The translations under genes were made by a program, and so were the position numbers. Of a DNA stretch of 47,227 bases, positions 34,829-43,438 are shown piece after piece; position 1 is the stretch's first letter, and the number at the start of each line of letters is the position of its first letter. Under the pieces are notes generated by a model, which was given only the letters and a program-made list of their open reading frames with translations, ran no database searches and was not told where the DNA came from. This DNA is from Bacteroidota bacterium (GTDB taxonomy: Bacteria; Bacteroidota; Bacteroidia; B-17B0; Aurantibacillaceae), in NCBI GenBank assembly GCA_013816615.1, contig JACDED010000019.1, positions 1 through 47,227 of the forward strand, given 5' to 3'.

Positions 34829-35914
34829 CTATTTCAGATTTATTGCTTGTTTTTTTATAACGGCCAACGATCTATCGGTATACTCCAACGCTTTCTTATA
34901 ATCCTTTGTGTATTTATAATAATCAGATTTAATCCCTAATAAAACACCATATAATTGCACACTGTTAATTGTATCAACAAGTTCCAGGCCGTTATTTATT
35001 TTAGTTATTGCCTCGTTGTATTTGCCGGTGAATAAAAGATAATTTGCCAGGGTTGAATAATAACTTGCGGTGTATTCGGTTTGGTTTAGCACTTTACTTA
35101 TTTTTTCCATTTCTTTCAGAAAAAATTCGCACCCTTTTAGATCTTTATTGTTACGGGTAGTACTTGTAAGGTTAAAAACTACAATGCTTAAGTCACGTGT
35201 ATCTTCTTCTTTTTTATAAACGTCATATGAATATTTAAAATACTTATATGCTTCATTGTAAAGACCTCTTTTATCATATATAGCAGCAATGTTGGTATAA
35301 AGCTGTGCCTGTTGCACTATTTGCACATCTCCGCTCAGTTGCTTGTTGATCACAACGGCTTTTTGAAAAGTTTCAAGTGCAAGATCGTTTAGCTCGGAGT
35401 AATTGTATACAATACCAATGTTACTTAATATTAAGATCTGATTTTCAACCTGATTCCATTTTTGTGCGTTTTCTAAGCCTTTGTTTAAATATTTTAAAGC
35501 CCTTGCATAATCACCTTTTACAATATAAACAGAGCCCAGGTTAGTATATGCTCCTGTAAGCTTTGAAGCAGGTCCATACGTTTGCCTTAACTGAATTACC
35601 TCTTCTCCAACCTTAATTGCCTCGTCAGGATTATTAGACATTCTCAACATCAAGCCCTTTACGTTTTTTGCAGAGATAATTCCGCTTATGTAATTTAATT
35701 TTTCTGATAAGCCTAATCCTTCTTTATAATAAAGTTCTGAACTGTCTAATGAAAAGTCGAGGTATTGCCAGGCCAACTCATTTAAATAAAATGCGCGCGC
35801 GGTATCCGGGTTACTATGTGCTTGCACTTGAATTTTTATGCTGTCAAGTATTTTTCTTTGAGAAAAATAAAGGCATGAACTAAAAATTAGTATTAGTATT
35901 ATAATTTTTCTCAT
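34829..35914 (-). CDS. TPR sensor part of the frame-split SpoIIE phosphatase gene
   Basis: A 361-residue frame from ATG 35914 (MRKIIILILIF, a signal sequence); the longer start at 35953 lies in repeat DNA and is rejected. It has at least six TPR units, for example YTNLGSVYIVKGDYARALKYLNKGLE and YTNIAAIYDKRGLYNEAYKYFKYSYDVY. It ends prematurely at a TAG six codons past an A7 run (34850-34856). A -1 shift within this run continues into the downstream frame and restores a TPR (SEIATLYMAKSQIY) and the whole phosphatase domain. The resulting protein would have about 748 residues (355 plus 393), against 684 and 698 in the paralogs. Confidence 0.85.
   Translation of the reverse strand: MRKIIILILIFSSCLYFSQRKILDSIKIQVQAHSNPDTARAFYLNELAWQYLDFSLDSSELYYKEGLGLSEKLNYISGIISAKNVKGLMLRMSNNPDEAIKVGEEVIQLRQTYGPASKLTGAYTNLGSVYIVKGDYARALKYLNKGLENAQKWNQVENQILILSNIGIVYNYSELNDLALETFQKAVVINKQLSGDVQIVQQAQLYTNIAAIYDKRGLYNEAYKYFKYSYDVYKKEEDTRDLSIVVFNLTSTTRNNKDLKGCEFFLKEMEKISKVLNQTEYTASYYSTLANYLLFTGKYNEAITKINNGLELVDTINSVQLYGVLLGIKSDYYKYTKDYKKALEYTDRSLAVIKKQAINLK
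34850..34856 (-). other. Slippery heptamer A AAA AAA at the frame break
   Basis: On the minus strand the zero frame reads ATA AAA AAA CAA, so the seven A residues are positioned exactly as X XXY YYZ for -1 slippage. The -1 frame continues ACA AGC AAT into the phosphatase half. It could be programmed ribosomal frameshifting, transcriptional slippage, a recent one-base deletion from A8, or a homopolymer sequencing error. Confidence 0.6.
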
Positions 35915-36034
35915 TATATTTTTATTCCAATTACGCAAACATTCCTTCGGCAAAATTTATATTGAGCTTGTTGAATGCTCAGGATAAACTGACTCGTTTG
36001 CGTTTTTATATTTTTATTCCAATTACGCAAACAT
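35914..36034. repeat. Palindromic element with duplicated SpoIIE gene 3' end (locus A)
   Basis: A 29-base sequence covering the last codons and stop of the 36006-38060 gene is repeated without mismatch (36006-36034 and 35914-35942), offset 92 bases. The 63 bases between (35943-36005) contain an imperfect palindrome with arms TTTATATTGAGC and GCTCAGGATAAA. Outer GCAAAC and GTTTGC can also pair. The second copy abuts the start codon of the next gene. Confidence 0.8.
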
Positions 36035-38060
36035 CGTCCACCTGCTCTAAATTTCCTCTCCATTTTTCGATGGTACGATCTAAAACTTCTTTTTGTTTTG
36101 CCATTGGTGCATTACAGTTGTCGAGCAACAATTGATTAAGCTGCTTATATTTAAACTTCTTTCCTTTAGGTCCGCCAAACTGATCAGCAAAGCCATCGGT
36201 ATATAAATAAAAGCTATCTCCTTTTTGTAATTCGGTTTTGTGAAGAACAAAATCATCATTTGTTTCTCCTTTACCAACCGGCATTTTATCTTTTGATAAT
36301 TCTATTACTACCCCATTACGAATTAATATCGGTGCGTTATTAGCAGCAGCGTATTCAATTTTATTAGGTTCTTTTAAAGAGATCTTCATAATTGCCGCAT
36401 CCATTCCATCACGGCCGCCATCCATATTTTCCAACAAACGTTTACGTACGTGATTCAATACCTGGTTTGGTGCTAAAATACTTTTTTCGTTAATGGCCTC
36501 ATTCAAAAAACTAATATTTAATAAACTCATAAAGGCACCTGGCACACCATGACCGGTACTATCGCAAACAGCAAGATAAAAATGATCGTCTTTTTTTGTA
36601 GCCCAGTAAAAATCTCCACTCACAATATCTTTTGGTTTAAAAAATACAAAATGCTGAGGCAAATTATTCTGTAAAAGATCAGTATGTGCCAATAAAGCAA
36701 ATTGTATACGTTTGGCATAATTAATAGAATCTATCATTTCATTGCGCTGTTGTTCGATTATATCTTTTTGTTTTTTATTTTCTCTTAAACGTTTAAAAAT
36801 AATAAATGAGAAAACAGAAACTACTACTAAAAAAAGTATAGATGCAAATAAGATAAGATCTTTCTTAAACACTTCTGCTTTAGCTATAGCTTCTTTCCTT
36901 TCCTGTTCTTTTTGAATAAGAAGCTTTTCTTTTTCGTGCTCATATTTTAAAGTTTCGCTAGTAAGCTTGCGCGTATTCTCCTGATTAAATACACTGTCCT
37001 TAAATAAGATCCAGATTTTTTGAAAAGCATATGCTTTTTTGAAATCGCCCGTAGCTTCATACGCCAGGCTTAATTTATGTGCAACACCATTAATTAATTC
37101 TTTATTATCAATAACTGTTGCTTTTTCATAGGCTTCATTATATAGTTCAATAGCTTGAAGATATTCCTTCTTTTCGAGACGCATATCGCCAAGTATGGCC
37201 AAACAATTAGCTATACCTTCATAATTATTACCTTTTTTTGCTAAAACAAGCGCCTGCTCATAAAGTGCTTTTGCTTTTTCGAGTTTCTTTTGCTTATAAT
37301 AAACATTAGCAATATTAAAAAAACCAATAGCAGTAGATTCTTCATCACCTAGCTCCTGCGCCATTTTTAATCCATCCTGTAAATATTTTAAAGCAAGATC
37401 GAGCTGCTCAATATTCTGATAATATAAGCCAATAGCCATGTAAGAATTGCTAACGCCTTCAATATCTTTTATTTCTTTGCGAAGCGCTAAAGCTAACCTG
37501 TGATACTTAATGGTATTGGCAGTATCGCCTGCTTCGCTAAATAAATGGCCAATGTTTGTATAAGCACTTGCTATCCCGCCAGTATCGCGTAATTGTTCTT
37601 TGATTTTAAGTGCTTTGAAATAATAATCCATTGCTTTAGAAATATTACCATGTCCTTTATAAACTACGCCAAGATTATTAAGCATGCCTGACATGCGGGA
37701 TGAATCCTTTAACTGCTCGTAACACGTCATGGACTGCGTAAAATAAAAAACTGCAGAATCCAATACACCACGATGATTATAAAGCTGGCCCAGATAATTA
37801 CTGGCAATGGCTATTCCCCTTACATATTTTAATTTCTTAGAGATGGCATAACCTTTATAAATATAAGGCGCCGCAGAATCTATCATGCCTCTGTTATTAT
37901 AAATATTGCATATACTATAGCAAAGCTTGGTTGCCATCGTATCCTCTTTGTGATTAGAAAGCTTTTTAATAAGACTGTCGAGTTTTCTTTCTTGTGCAAA
38001 AAAAGGTCTGCAAAAAACAGGTATTAAAAAAATAATTATTAAAAAATTCTTAAACCTCAT
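36006..38060 (-). CDS. TPR-TM-SpoIIE protein phosphatase
   Basis: A 684-residue protein from ATG 38060 (MRFKNFLIIIFLIPVF, signal-like); the frame extends upstream to 38111 but those residues are not signal-like. Residues about 30-360 hold at least seven TPRs (YNHRGVLDSAVFYFTQSMTCYEQ, AYTNIGHLFSEAGDTANTIKYHRLAL). They are followed by a charged coil, one transmembrane helix (about 400-420), a short coiled coil, and a SpoIIE/PP2C domain with GDFYWATKK, CDSTGHGVPGAF, YTDGFADQFGG and a terminal DDVCVIG. The layout suggests a periplasmic TPR sensor controlling a cytoplasmic Ser/Thr phosphatase, probably acting on an anti-sigma antagonist-like protein. The gcvP terminator lies just upstream. Confidence 0.92.
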   Translation of the reverse strand: MRFKNFLIIIFLIPVFCRPFFAQERKLDSLIKKLSNHKEDTMATKLCYSICNIYNNRGMIDSAAPYIYKGYAISKKLKYVRGIAIASNYLGQLYNHRGVLDSAVFYFTQSMTCYEQLKDSSRMSGMLNNLGVVYKGHGNISKAMDYYFKALKIKEQLRDTGGIASAYTNIGHLFSEAGDTANTIKYHRLALALRKEIKDIEGVSNSYMAIGLYYQNIEQLDLALKYLQDGLKMAQELGDEESTAIGFFNIANVYYKQKKLEKAKALYEQALVLAKKGNNYEGIANCLAILGDMRLEKKEYLQAIELYNEAYEKATVIDNKELINGVAHKLSLAYEATGDFKKAYAFQKIWILFKDSVFNQENTRKLTSETLKYEHEKEKLLIQKEQERKEAIAKAEVFKKDLILFASILFLVVVSVFSFIIFKRLRENKKQKDIIEQQRNEMIDSINYAKRIQFALLAHTDLLQNNLPQHFVFFKPKDIVSGDFYWATKKDDHFYLAVCDSTGHGVPGAFMSLLNISFLNEAINEKSILAPNQVLNHVRKRLLENMDGGRDGMDAAIMKISLKEPNKIEYAAANNAPILIRNGVVIELSKDKMPVGKGETNDDFVLHKTELQKGDSFYLYTDGFADQFGGPKGKKFKYKQLNQLLLDNCNAPMAKQKEVLDRTIEKWRGNLEQVDDVCVIGIKI

Positions 38061-38110
38061 TCTTTTTATTTTGCAATTTAAAGTGGGTATTTTGCAACTT
38101 AAATATAACA

Positions 38111-38142
38111 AAAAAACCCTTGTTGTTTGACAAGGGTTTTTT
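38111..38142 (-). terminator. gcvP terminator
   Basis: A 13-bp stem (38111-38123 with 38130-38142) and a 6-base loop, with T residues on the minus strand, 19 bases after the gcvP stop. Confidence 0.85.
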
Positions 38143-38161
38143 AATTGTTAATTCTTCTCGA

Positions 38162-41035
38162 TTATGCATCTACAGATTCTTCCATGTAAGCTTCAATTGG
38201 CGCACAAGAACAAACCAGGTTTCTATCGCCATAAGCATTATCAACCCTGGCAACACTTGGCCAGAATTTATTATCGCGTACCCAATTTAAAGGGAAGGCT
38301 GCTTTTTGACGCGTGTAAGATTTTTTCCAATCATCACTTACAACTAATTTACATGTGTGCGGTGCATTTTTAATAACGTTATCGGCCTTGTCGTATTTTC
38401 CTTCTTCAATCTCTTTAATTTCTTTTCTGATAGAGATCATCGCTTCGCAAAAACGATCTAACTCTGCTTTGCCTTCTGATTCAGTTGGCTCTACCATTAA
38501 TGTATTAACAACCGGAAAAGCTACTGTTGGTGCATGAAAGCCATAATCCATCAAACGTTTTGCCATATCAGCAACCTCAACACCGCTTGCCATTTTAAAT
38601 TCGTTGCAATCCAGGATCATCTCGTGTGCACAACGCCCATTTTTTCCGGTATATAAAATCTTGTAATGCCCTTTTAAACATTCTTTAATGTAGTTAGCGT
38701 TTAAGATCGCCATTTCAGTAGCTTCTTTAACACCTTCGTTACCTAACATTTTTATGTAGCCGTAAGAGATCAATAAGATTAATGCGCTACCGTAAGGCGC
38801 TGCAGAAACAGCTGTAATACCTTTATCACCACTCGTATTTATTATAGTATGTGAAGGCAAGAACGGTACTAATTTTTCAACCACACCAATTGGTCCCATG
38901 CCGGGGCCACCACCCCCATGCGGAATAGCAAATGTTTTATGTAAGTTCAAGTGACAAACATCTGCGCCAATATTTCCGGGAGAAGTTAAACCAACCTGTG
39001 CGTTCATGTTAGCCCCATCCATATAAACCAATCCACCATTATCGTGAATTAATTTTGTAATGTCCATGATCGATTCTTCGTAAACCCCATGAGTAGAAGG
39101 ATACGTAACCATTAAACAAGATAAATTATCTTTATGCTGTTCTGCTTTTTCTTTTAGATCTGCAATGTCAATATTTCCTTTGTCATCGCATTTTGTTATG
39201 ATGATCTTCATACCAGCCATTGCCGCACTTGCAGGATTTGTACCGTGAGCTGAAGATGGAATTAATGCTACGTTACGGTTTGGATGTCCGTTAGCAATAT
39301 GATATGCACGGATAACCATTAAGCCAGCATACTCGCCTTGCGCGCCAGAGTTTGGCTGAAAGCTCATGCGTGCAAAACCTGTAATTTCAGAAAGATCTTT
39401 ATTTAATTGTTCGATTAGTTCAGCATAACCCTGGGCCTGATCAACAGGAACAAATGGATGTATACTTGCAAATTCAGGCCATGTTATTGGTAATAATTCT
39501 GAAGCTGCATTTAATTTCATTGTACAAGATCCTAAAGAGATCATTGAATGAACCAACGAAAGATCTTTATTCTCTAAACGTTTAATGTAACGCATCATTT
39601 CGCTTTCGCTATGATACGAATTAAAAACAGGATGTGTTAAGTAAGAAGAGGTTCTATTTGCAAAAGTTCCTGTAATTAAATTTTGAGGATCGCAACCTTT
39701 GTCTTTATACGATTTACCGGTTGCTTCTGCAAAAATTGAAAGAATATCTGTTACATCATTTTCTTCTACTGTTTGATCAATAGAAATACCAACATGTTTA
39801 TCATCTATGTAACGAAAATTAATTTCTTTTTTCTCAGCTAATGCACGAACTTTTTTAGAATCTGCTGCTACAACAATAGTGTCAAAAAATAATTTTGTTT
39901 TTATTTCGTAACCTAAAGTTTTTAATTCTGAAGCAACAAAAGCGGTTGCGCTGTGCACACCTTCTGCAATTGCTTTAATACCATTTTGGCCATGATACAC
40001 AGCATACATACTTGCCATGATAGCTAATAATGCTTGTGCTGTACAAATATTTGAAGTTGCTTTATCGCGTTTAATATGTTGCTCGCGCGTTTGTAAAGCC
40101 ATACGTAAAGCCTGATTACCTTCAGCATCAATAGATACACCAATAATACGGCCGGGAATTAAACGTTTGTAGTCTTCGCGGCAGGTAAAAAATGCAGCGT
40201 GTGGTCCGCCATAACCTAATGGCACGCCAAAACGTTGTGAGTTACCAACTACACAGTCTGCGCCCCATTCGCCCGGGGGTGTTAATAAAGCTAAAGCTAA
40301 AAGATCGGTTGCAACAGCGAGTTGAATATCTAACGCTTTTGCGCTTGCAGCAAATGTTTTATAATCGTTTACTTCACCATTAATATCAGGATACTGAATT
40401 AATGCTCCGAAAAATGAATCATCTAATTTTGTAGTATTTGCATCGGCAATAACCAACTCAATACCATAAGGTACAGCGCGGGTCTTCACCACATCAATAG
40501 TTTGAGGAAAACAAGTATTGCTTACAAAAAATTTATTGGAGTTGTTTTTTACTTTGTCTTTACTACGGTTACTGTAAAACATAAACAATGCTTCGGCAGC
40601 CGCGGTAGCTTCATCTAATAAAGATGCGTTTGCAATTGGCATACCGGTTAGATCCATTACCATGGTTTGGAAATTTAAGATCGCTTCCAAACGACCTTGC
40701 GCGATCTCAGCCTGGTAAGGCGTGTAGGCGGTGTACCAGCCTGGATTTTCTAAAACATTACGTTGAATAACAGCAGGTAAAATATTATTATAATATCCCA
40801 AACCAATATAAGAACGAAATACTTTATTTTTTTTACCTAAAGCCTTTAAGTGCTTGGTGTATTGAAACTCGCTCATAGCAGGTGCTATGCGCAAAGGTTG
40901 TTTTAAACGAATGTTTGCAGGCACTGTTTGGCTGATCAATTCATCAACAGATGAAACACCAATTTTTGCCAACATTTCATTGATCTCATTTTTGCGGGGC
41001 CCGTTATGGCGGGAAGCGAATTTATCAGTAGTCAT
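38162..41035 (-). CDS. gcvP: Glycine dehydrogenase (decarboxylating), P-protein of the glycine cleavage system
   Basis: A 957-residue full-length (fused alpha-beta type) P-protein that decarboxylates glycine using PLP and passes the aminomethyl group to the lipoylated H-protein. Family marks include the N-terminal FASRHNGP, the VGNSQRFGVPLGYGGPHAAFF region, SMISLGSCTMKLN, PSSAHGTNPASA and the PLP-lysine motif LHKTFAIPHGGGGPG near residue 700. It terminates on its own hairpin. The T-protein gene (gcvT) lies 5.7 kb downstream at the window edge, so the glycine cleavage genes are near each other but not in one operon. Confidence 0.98.
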   Translation of the reverse strand: MTTDKFASRHNGPRKNEINEMLAKIGVSSVDELISQTVPANIRLKQPLRIAPAMSEFQYTKHLKALGKKNKVFRSYIGLGYYNNILPAVIQRNVLENPGWYTAYTPYQAEIAQGRLEAILNFQTMVMDLTGMPIANASLLDEATAAAEALFMFYSNRSKDKVKNNSNKFFVSNTCFPQTIDVVKTRAVPYGIELVIADANTTKLDDSFFGALIQYPDINGEVNDYKTFAASAKALDIQLAVATDLLALALLTPPGEWGADCVVGNSQRFGVPLGYGGPHAAFFTCREDYKRLIPGRIIGVSIDAEGNQALRMALQTREQHIKRDKATSNICTAQALLAIMASMYAVYHGQNGIKAIAEGVHSATAFVASELKTLGYEIKTKLFFDTIVVAADSKKVRALAEKKEINFRYIDDKHVGISIDQTVEENDVTDILSIFAEATGKSYKDKGCDPQNLITGTFANRTSSYLTHPVFNSYHSESEMMRYIKRLENKDLSLVHSMISLGSCTMKLNAASELLPITWPEFASIHPFVPVDQAQGYAELIEQLNKDLSEITGFARMSFQPNSGAQGEYAGLMVIRAYHIANGHPNRNVALIPSSAHGTNPASAAMAGMKIIITKCDDKGNIDIADLKEKAEQHKDNLSCLMVTYPSTHGVYEESIMDITKLIHDNGGLVYMDGANMNAQVGLTSPGNIGADVCHLNLHKTFAIPHGGGGPGMGPIGVVEKLVPFLPSHTIINTSGDKGITAVSAAPYGSALILLISYGYIKMLGNEGVKEATEMAILNANYIKECLKGHYKILYTGKNGRCAHEMILDCNEFKMASGVEVADMAKRLMDYGFHAPTVAFPVVNTLMVEPTESEGKAELDRFCEAMISIRKEIKEIEEGKYDKADNVIKNAPHTCKLVVSDDWKKSYTRQKAAFPLNWVRDNKFWPSVARVDNAYGDRNLVCSCAPIEAYMEESVDA

Positions 41036-41157
41036 AAGTAAGTTTTAGAAGCATTAAATTTACTGAAAAATTACAGCATTTTGTGCCAAATTTTTTTAAC
41101 ATTTGTTCATAACGAAAAGGCTGAAATGGCTTGAAAAAAGGGCTTTTTGGCGGTTAA

Positions 41158-41275
41158 ACTCTTATTCCTATTAGGCAAACATCCCTTGGACAGAGTTTAT
41201 ATTGAGCGAAGTGGAAATGCTCAGGGTAAACTGACTCGTTTGCTTTTATACTCTTATTCCTATTAAGCAAACATC
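41158..41275. repeat. Palindromic element with duplicated SpoIIE gene 3' end (locus B)
   Basis: The last codons of the 41246-43342 gene are repeated with 25 of 26 bases identical (41250-41275 and 41158-41183), offset 92 bases exactly as at locus A. Between them is a related element with arms TTTATATTGAGC and GCTCAGGGTAAA and the shared sequence CTGACTCGTTTGC. The gap 41036-41245 between gcvP and the gene holds only this repeat and an A/T-rich spacer. Confidence 0.8.
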
Positions 41276-43342
41276 GTCTACCTGCTCATAATCGCCTTGC
41301 CAATCGGTAAACGACTGGCTGATCTTACTTTTTTGCTCTGTTAAGGGCAAAGATGAAACCTCTCTGAGGATCTCTTTAAGCAATTTATATTTAAGTTTTT
41401 TACCATTGGGTCCACCAAACTGGTCGGGAAAACCATCTGTAAAAAGATAAATAATATCGTTTGTTTTTAAGGCAACTTTTTGAGAAGTGAAGTTTTGCGG
41501 CTTATCTTCAATAAAGGCACCTACCGGAAATTTGTTACCATTGTATTCACCTAAAATTTTATCAGATACAACATAAATAGAGTTCATAGCACCTGCAAAA
41601 AGTATTTCTTTTGATTTTTTATTGATGGATAGAAGAGTAACATCCATGCCATCCTTCACTGCATCTTCATTATAGCTTTGATGAAGGGTTTGTGTTAACC
41701 AACCATTTACTGCGTTTAATATTTCTGCCGGATCGTTAAGGTTTTTTTCGAGTACGGCTTTATTTAAAAGATTGTAATTGATTATAGAAATTAATGCGCC
41801 CGGCACACCGTGGCCTGTACAATCGGCAACAGCAAGAAAAATATGTGATGCTGTTTCCTCCATCCAATAAAAATCGCCGCTAAGAATATCTTTTGGTTTA
41901 AAATAAACAAAAGTATTTGGTAAAGTAGCTTGCATTAATTTATCCGGAGGCAAAATAGCCTGTTGAATACGTTCGGCATATTTGATACTATCGGTAATAT
42001 CTTTGTGTTGTGCTTCTACGAGTTTGTTCTTTTCTTCAATAATATTGTTCTTCTCGCCCAGCTCTAAATTTATTTTATTTTTTTGACGGTTTTGACGGAT
42101 CAATACAAAAGCAACTATAGCAACGATCAATAAAATAATACCAATTAAAAAAATAGTTATTTGCTGGCGACTGCTTTCTACTTCGTTTACTTTTAGTTTT
42201 TCATTTAACAATTGATTTTCTTTTTCTTTTTCGTTAAGCTCATACTTTTTCTCGAGTTCGCTAATAGCTTTTTGATTATCCAAATTAACCAATGAATCTT
42301 TTATAGCAATATGCCGCTGAAGATCATCATATGCTTCTTTTGTTTTACCAATATCGTAAAAAATAGCGGCGCGGTTTAGATATAAACTTCCTAAATTATT
42401 TTTATTTTCCCTTTGACTCTCATACTCAAATGCTTTATTGATGTATGAAAGCGCTTCATCATATTTTTTTATGCTTCTGGCTAACTCAGCACCGTTAGAA
42501 TATCCATTGCTTAAATGATTAACATCATTTATTTTTTTGAAATAATCGATTGCCAGATTGTTATATTCAATGGCTTTTAAAATATTGTTTTTATGGTACT
42601 CTAATTTTGAATAGTTAGTGTATGTGTTTGCCAAAGCTATAGGCTTATCTAATTCTTCGTTTATTTCAATAGATCTCTTAATTGCAACTTCTGCTTTATA
42701 GTAATTTGCTAATTCAATATATGCTAAGCCTAAATTTCCAAGGTTACTTGCTAATTCAGGTTTGATATTATTTAATTCATAGATCTCAACGCTTTTTTGC
42801 CAATACATTGCAGCTTTATCATAATGTCCTAAATAATAATTTATTGCTGCCAGATCACTATACCCTAAAGCAATGTTAAGCATTACTTCTGTTTGCTGCC
42901 ATATCTTCAAAGCATCATAATACATTTGCGCGGCTTTTTCGTATTCTCCTGAATTTAACTGAATAAGTGCTTTAGTTCTTAAACAAAGAGCCTGACCATT
43001 TAGATCTTTTGATTTAATTGATCGCACCATTAATTTATTCACAGAATCAATTGCAATAATATATTTTTCTTGAGCCATTAGAATATTTACATATTGCAAT
43101 GCTAAATTGATCTGGAGTTTTTTATCCGTTTTACAAAACTCTTTCGCCGTATTATAGTATTCAATTGCTTTTTCAAAATCTCCTGCATCTTTAAATGGGA
43201 CAATTATCTGATTTATGAAAATTGTTAGTTTACCAGAATCGCTTGTGGCTTTAGTAATAACTTTTAATAGAGAATCAACATTTTGAGTAAATGCTGCAGT
43301 AAAAGAGAAAGTGAATATTATTGTTAATACAATTTTACGCAT
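41246..43342 (-). CDS. TPR-TM-SpoIIE protein phosphatase
   Basis: The 698-residue third paralog. Signal peptide (MRKIVLTIIFTFSFTAAF), about seven TPRs (YVNILMAQEKYIIAIDSVNKLM, SDLAAINYYLGHYDKAAMYWQKSVEIY), a charged coil, one transmembrane helix (about 398-418), and a coiled linker (KNNIIEEKNKLVEAQHKDITDSIKYAERIQQAILP). The SpoIIE domain keeps GDFYWMEET, ADCTGHGVPGALIS, GMDVTLLSI, LFTDGFPDQFGG and DDVCLIG. Catalytic Asp residues are conserved, so it should be an active phosphatase. It is separated from the other two by gcvP. No cognate STAS or kinase gene is in the window. Confidence 0.93.
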   Translation of the reverse strand: MRKIVLTIIFTFSFTAAFTQNVDSLLKVITKATSDSGKLTIFINQIIVPFKDAGDFEKAIEYYNTAKEFCKTDKKLQINLALQYVNILMAQEKYIIAIDSVNKLMVRSIKSKDLNGQALCLRTKALIQLNSGEYEKAAQMYYDALKIWQQTEVMLNIALGYSDLAAINYYLGHYDKAAMYWQKSVEIYELNNIKPELASNLGNLGLAYIELANYYKAEVAIKRSIEINEELDKPIALANTYTNYSKLEYHKNNILKAIEYNNLAIDYFKKINDVNHLSNGYSNGAELARSIKKYDEALSYINKAFEYESQRENKNNLGSLYLNRAAIFYDIGKTKEAYDDLQRHIAIKDSLVNLDNQKAISELEKKYELNEKEKENQLLNEKLKVNEVESSRQQITIFLIGIILLIVAIVAFVLIRQNRQKNKINLELGEKNNIIEEKNKLVEAQHKDITDSIKYAERIQQAILPPDKLMQATLPNTFVYFKPKDILSGDFYWMEETASHIFLAVADCTGHGVPGALISIINYNLLNKAVLEKNLNDPAEILNAVNGWLTQTLHQSYNEDAVKDGMDVTLLSINKKSKEILFAGAMNSIYVVSDKILGEYNGNKFPVGAFIEDKPQNFTSQKVALKTNDIIYLFTDGFPDQFGGPNGKKLKYKLLKEILREVSSLPLTEQKSKISQSFTDWQGDYEQVDDVCLIGIRV

Positions 43343-43438
43343 AGCTTGGCTTGCTCTATAAATATATACAAATATTTTTTATTTGTGATTATAATTATTA
43401 TACTTGTTATAGTATAAACAAATTAAAAAACATTTTTT

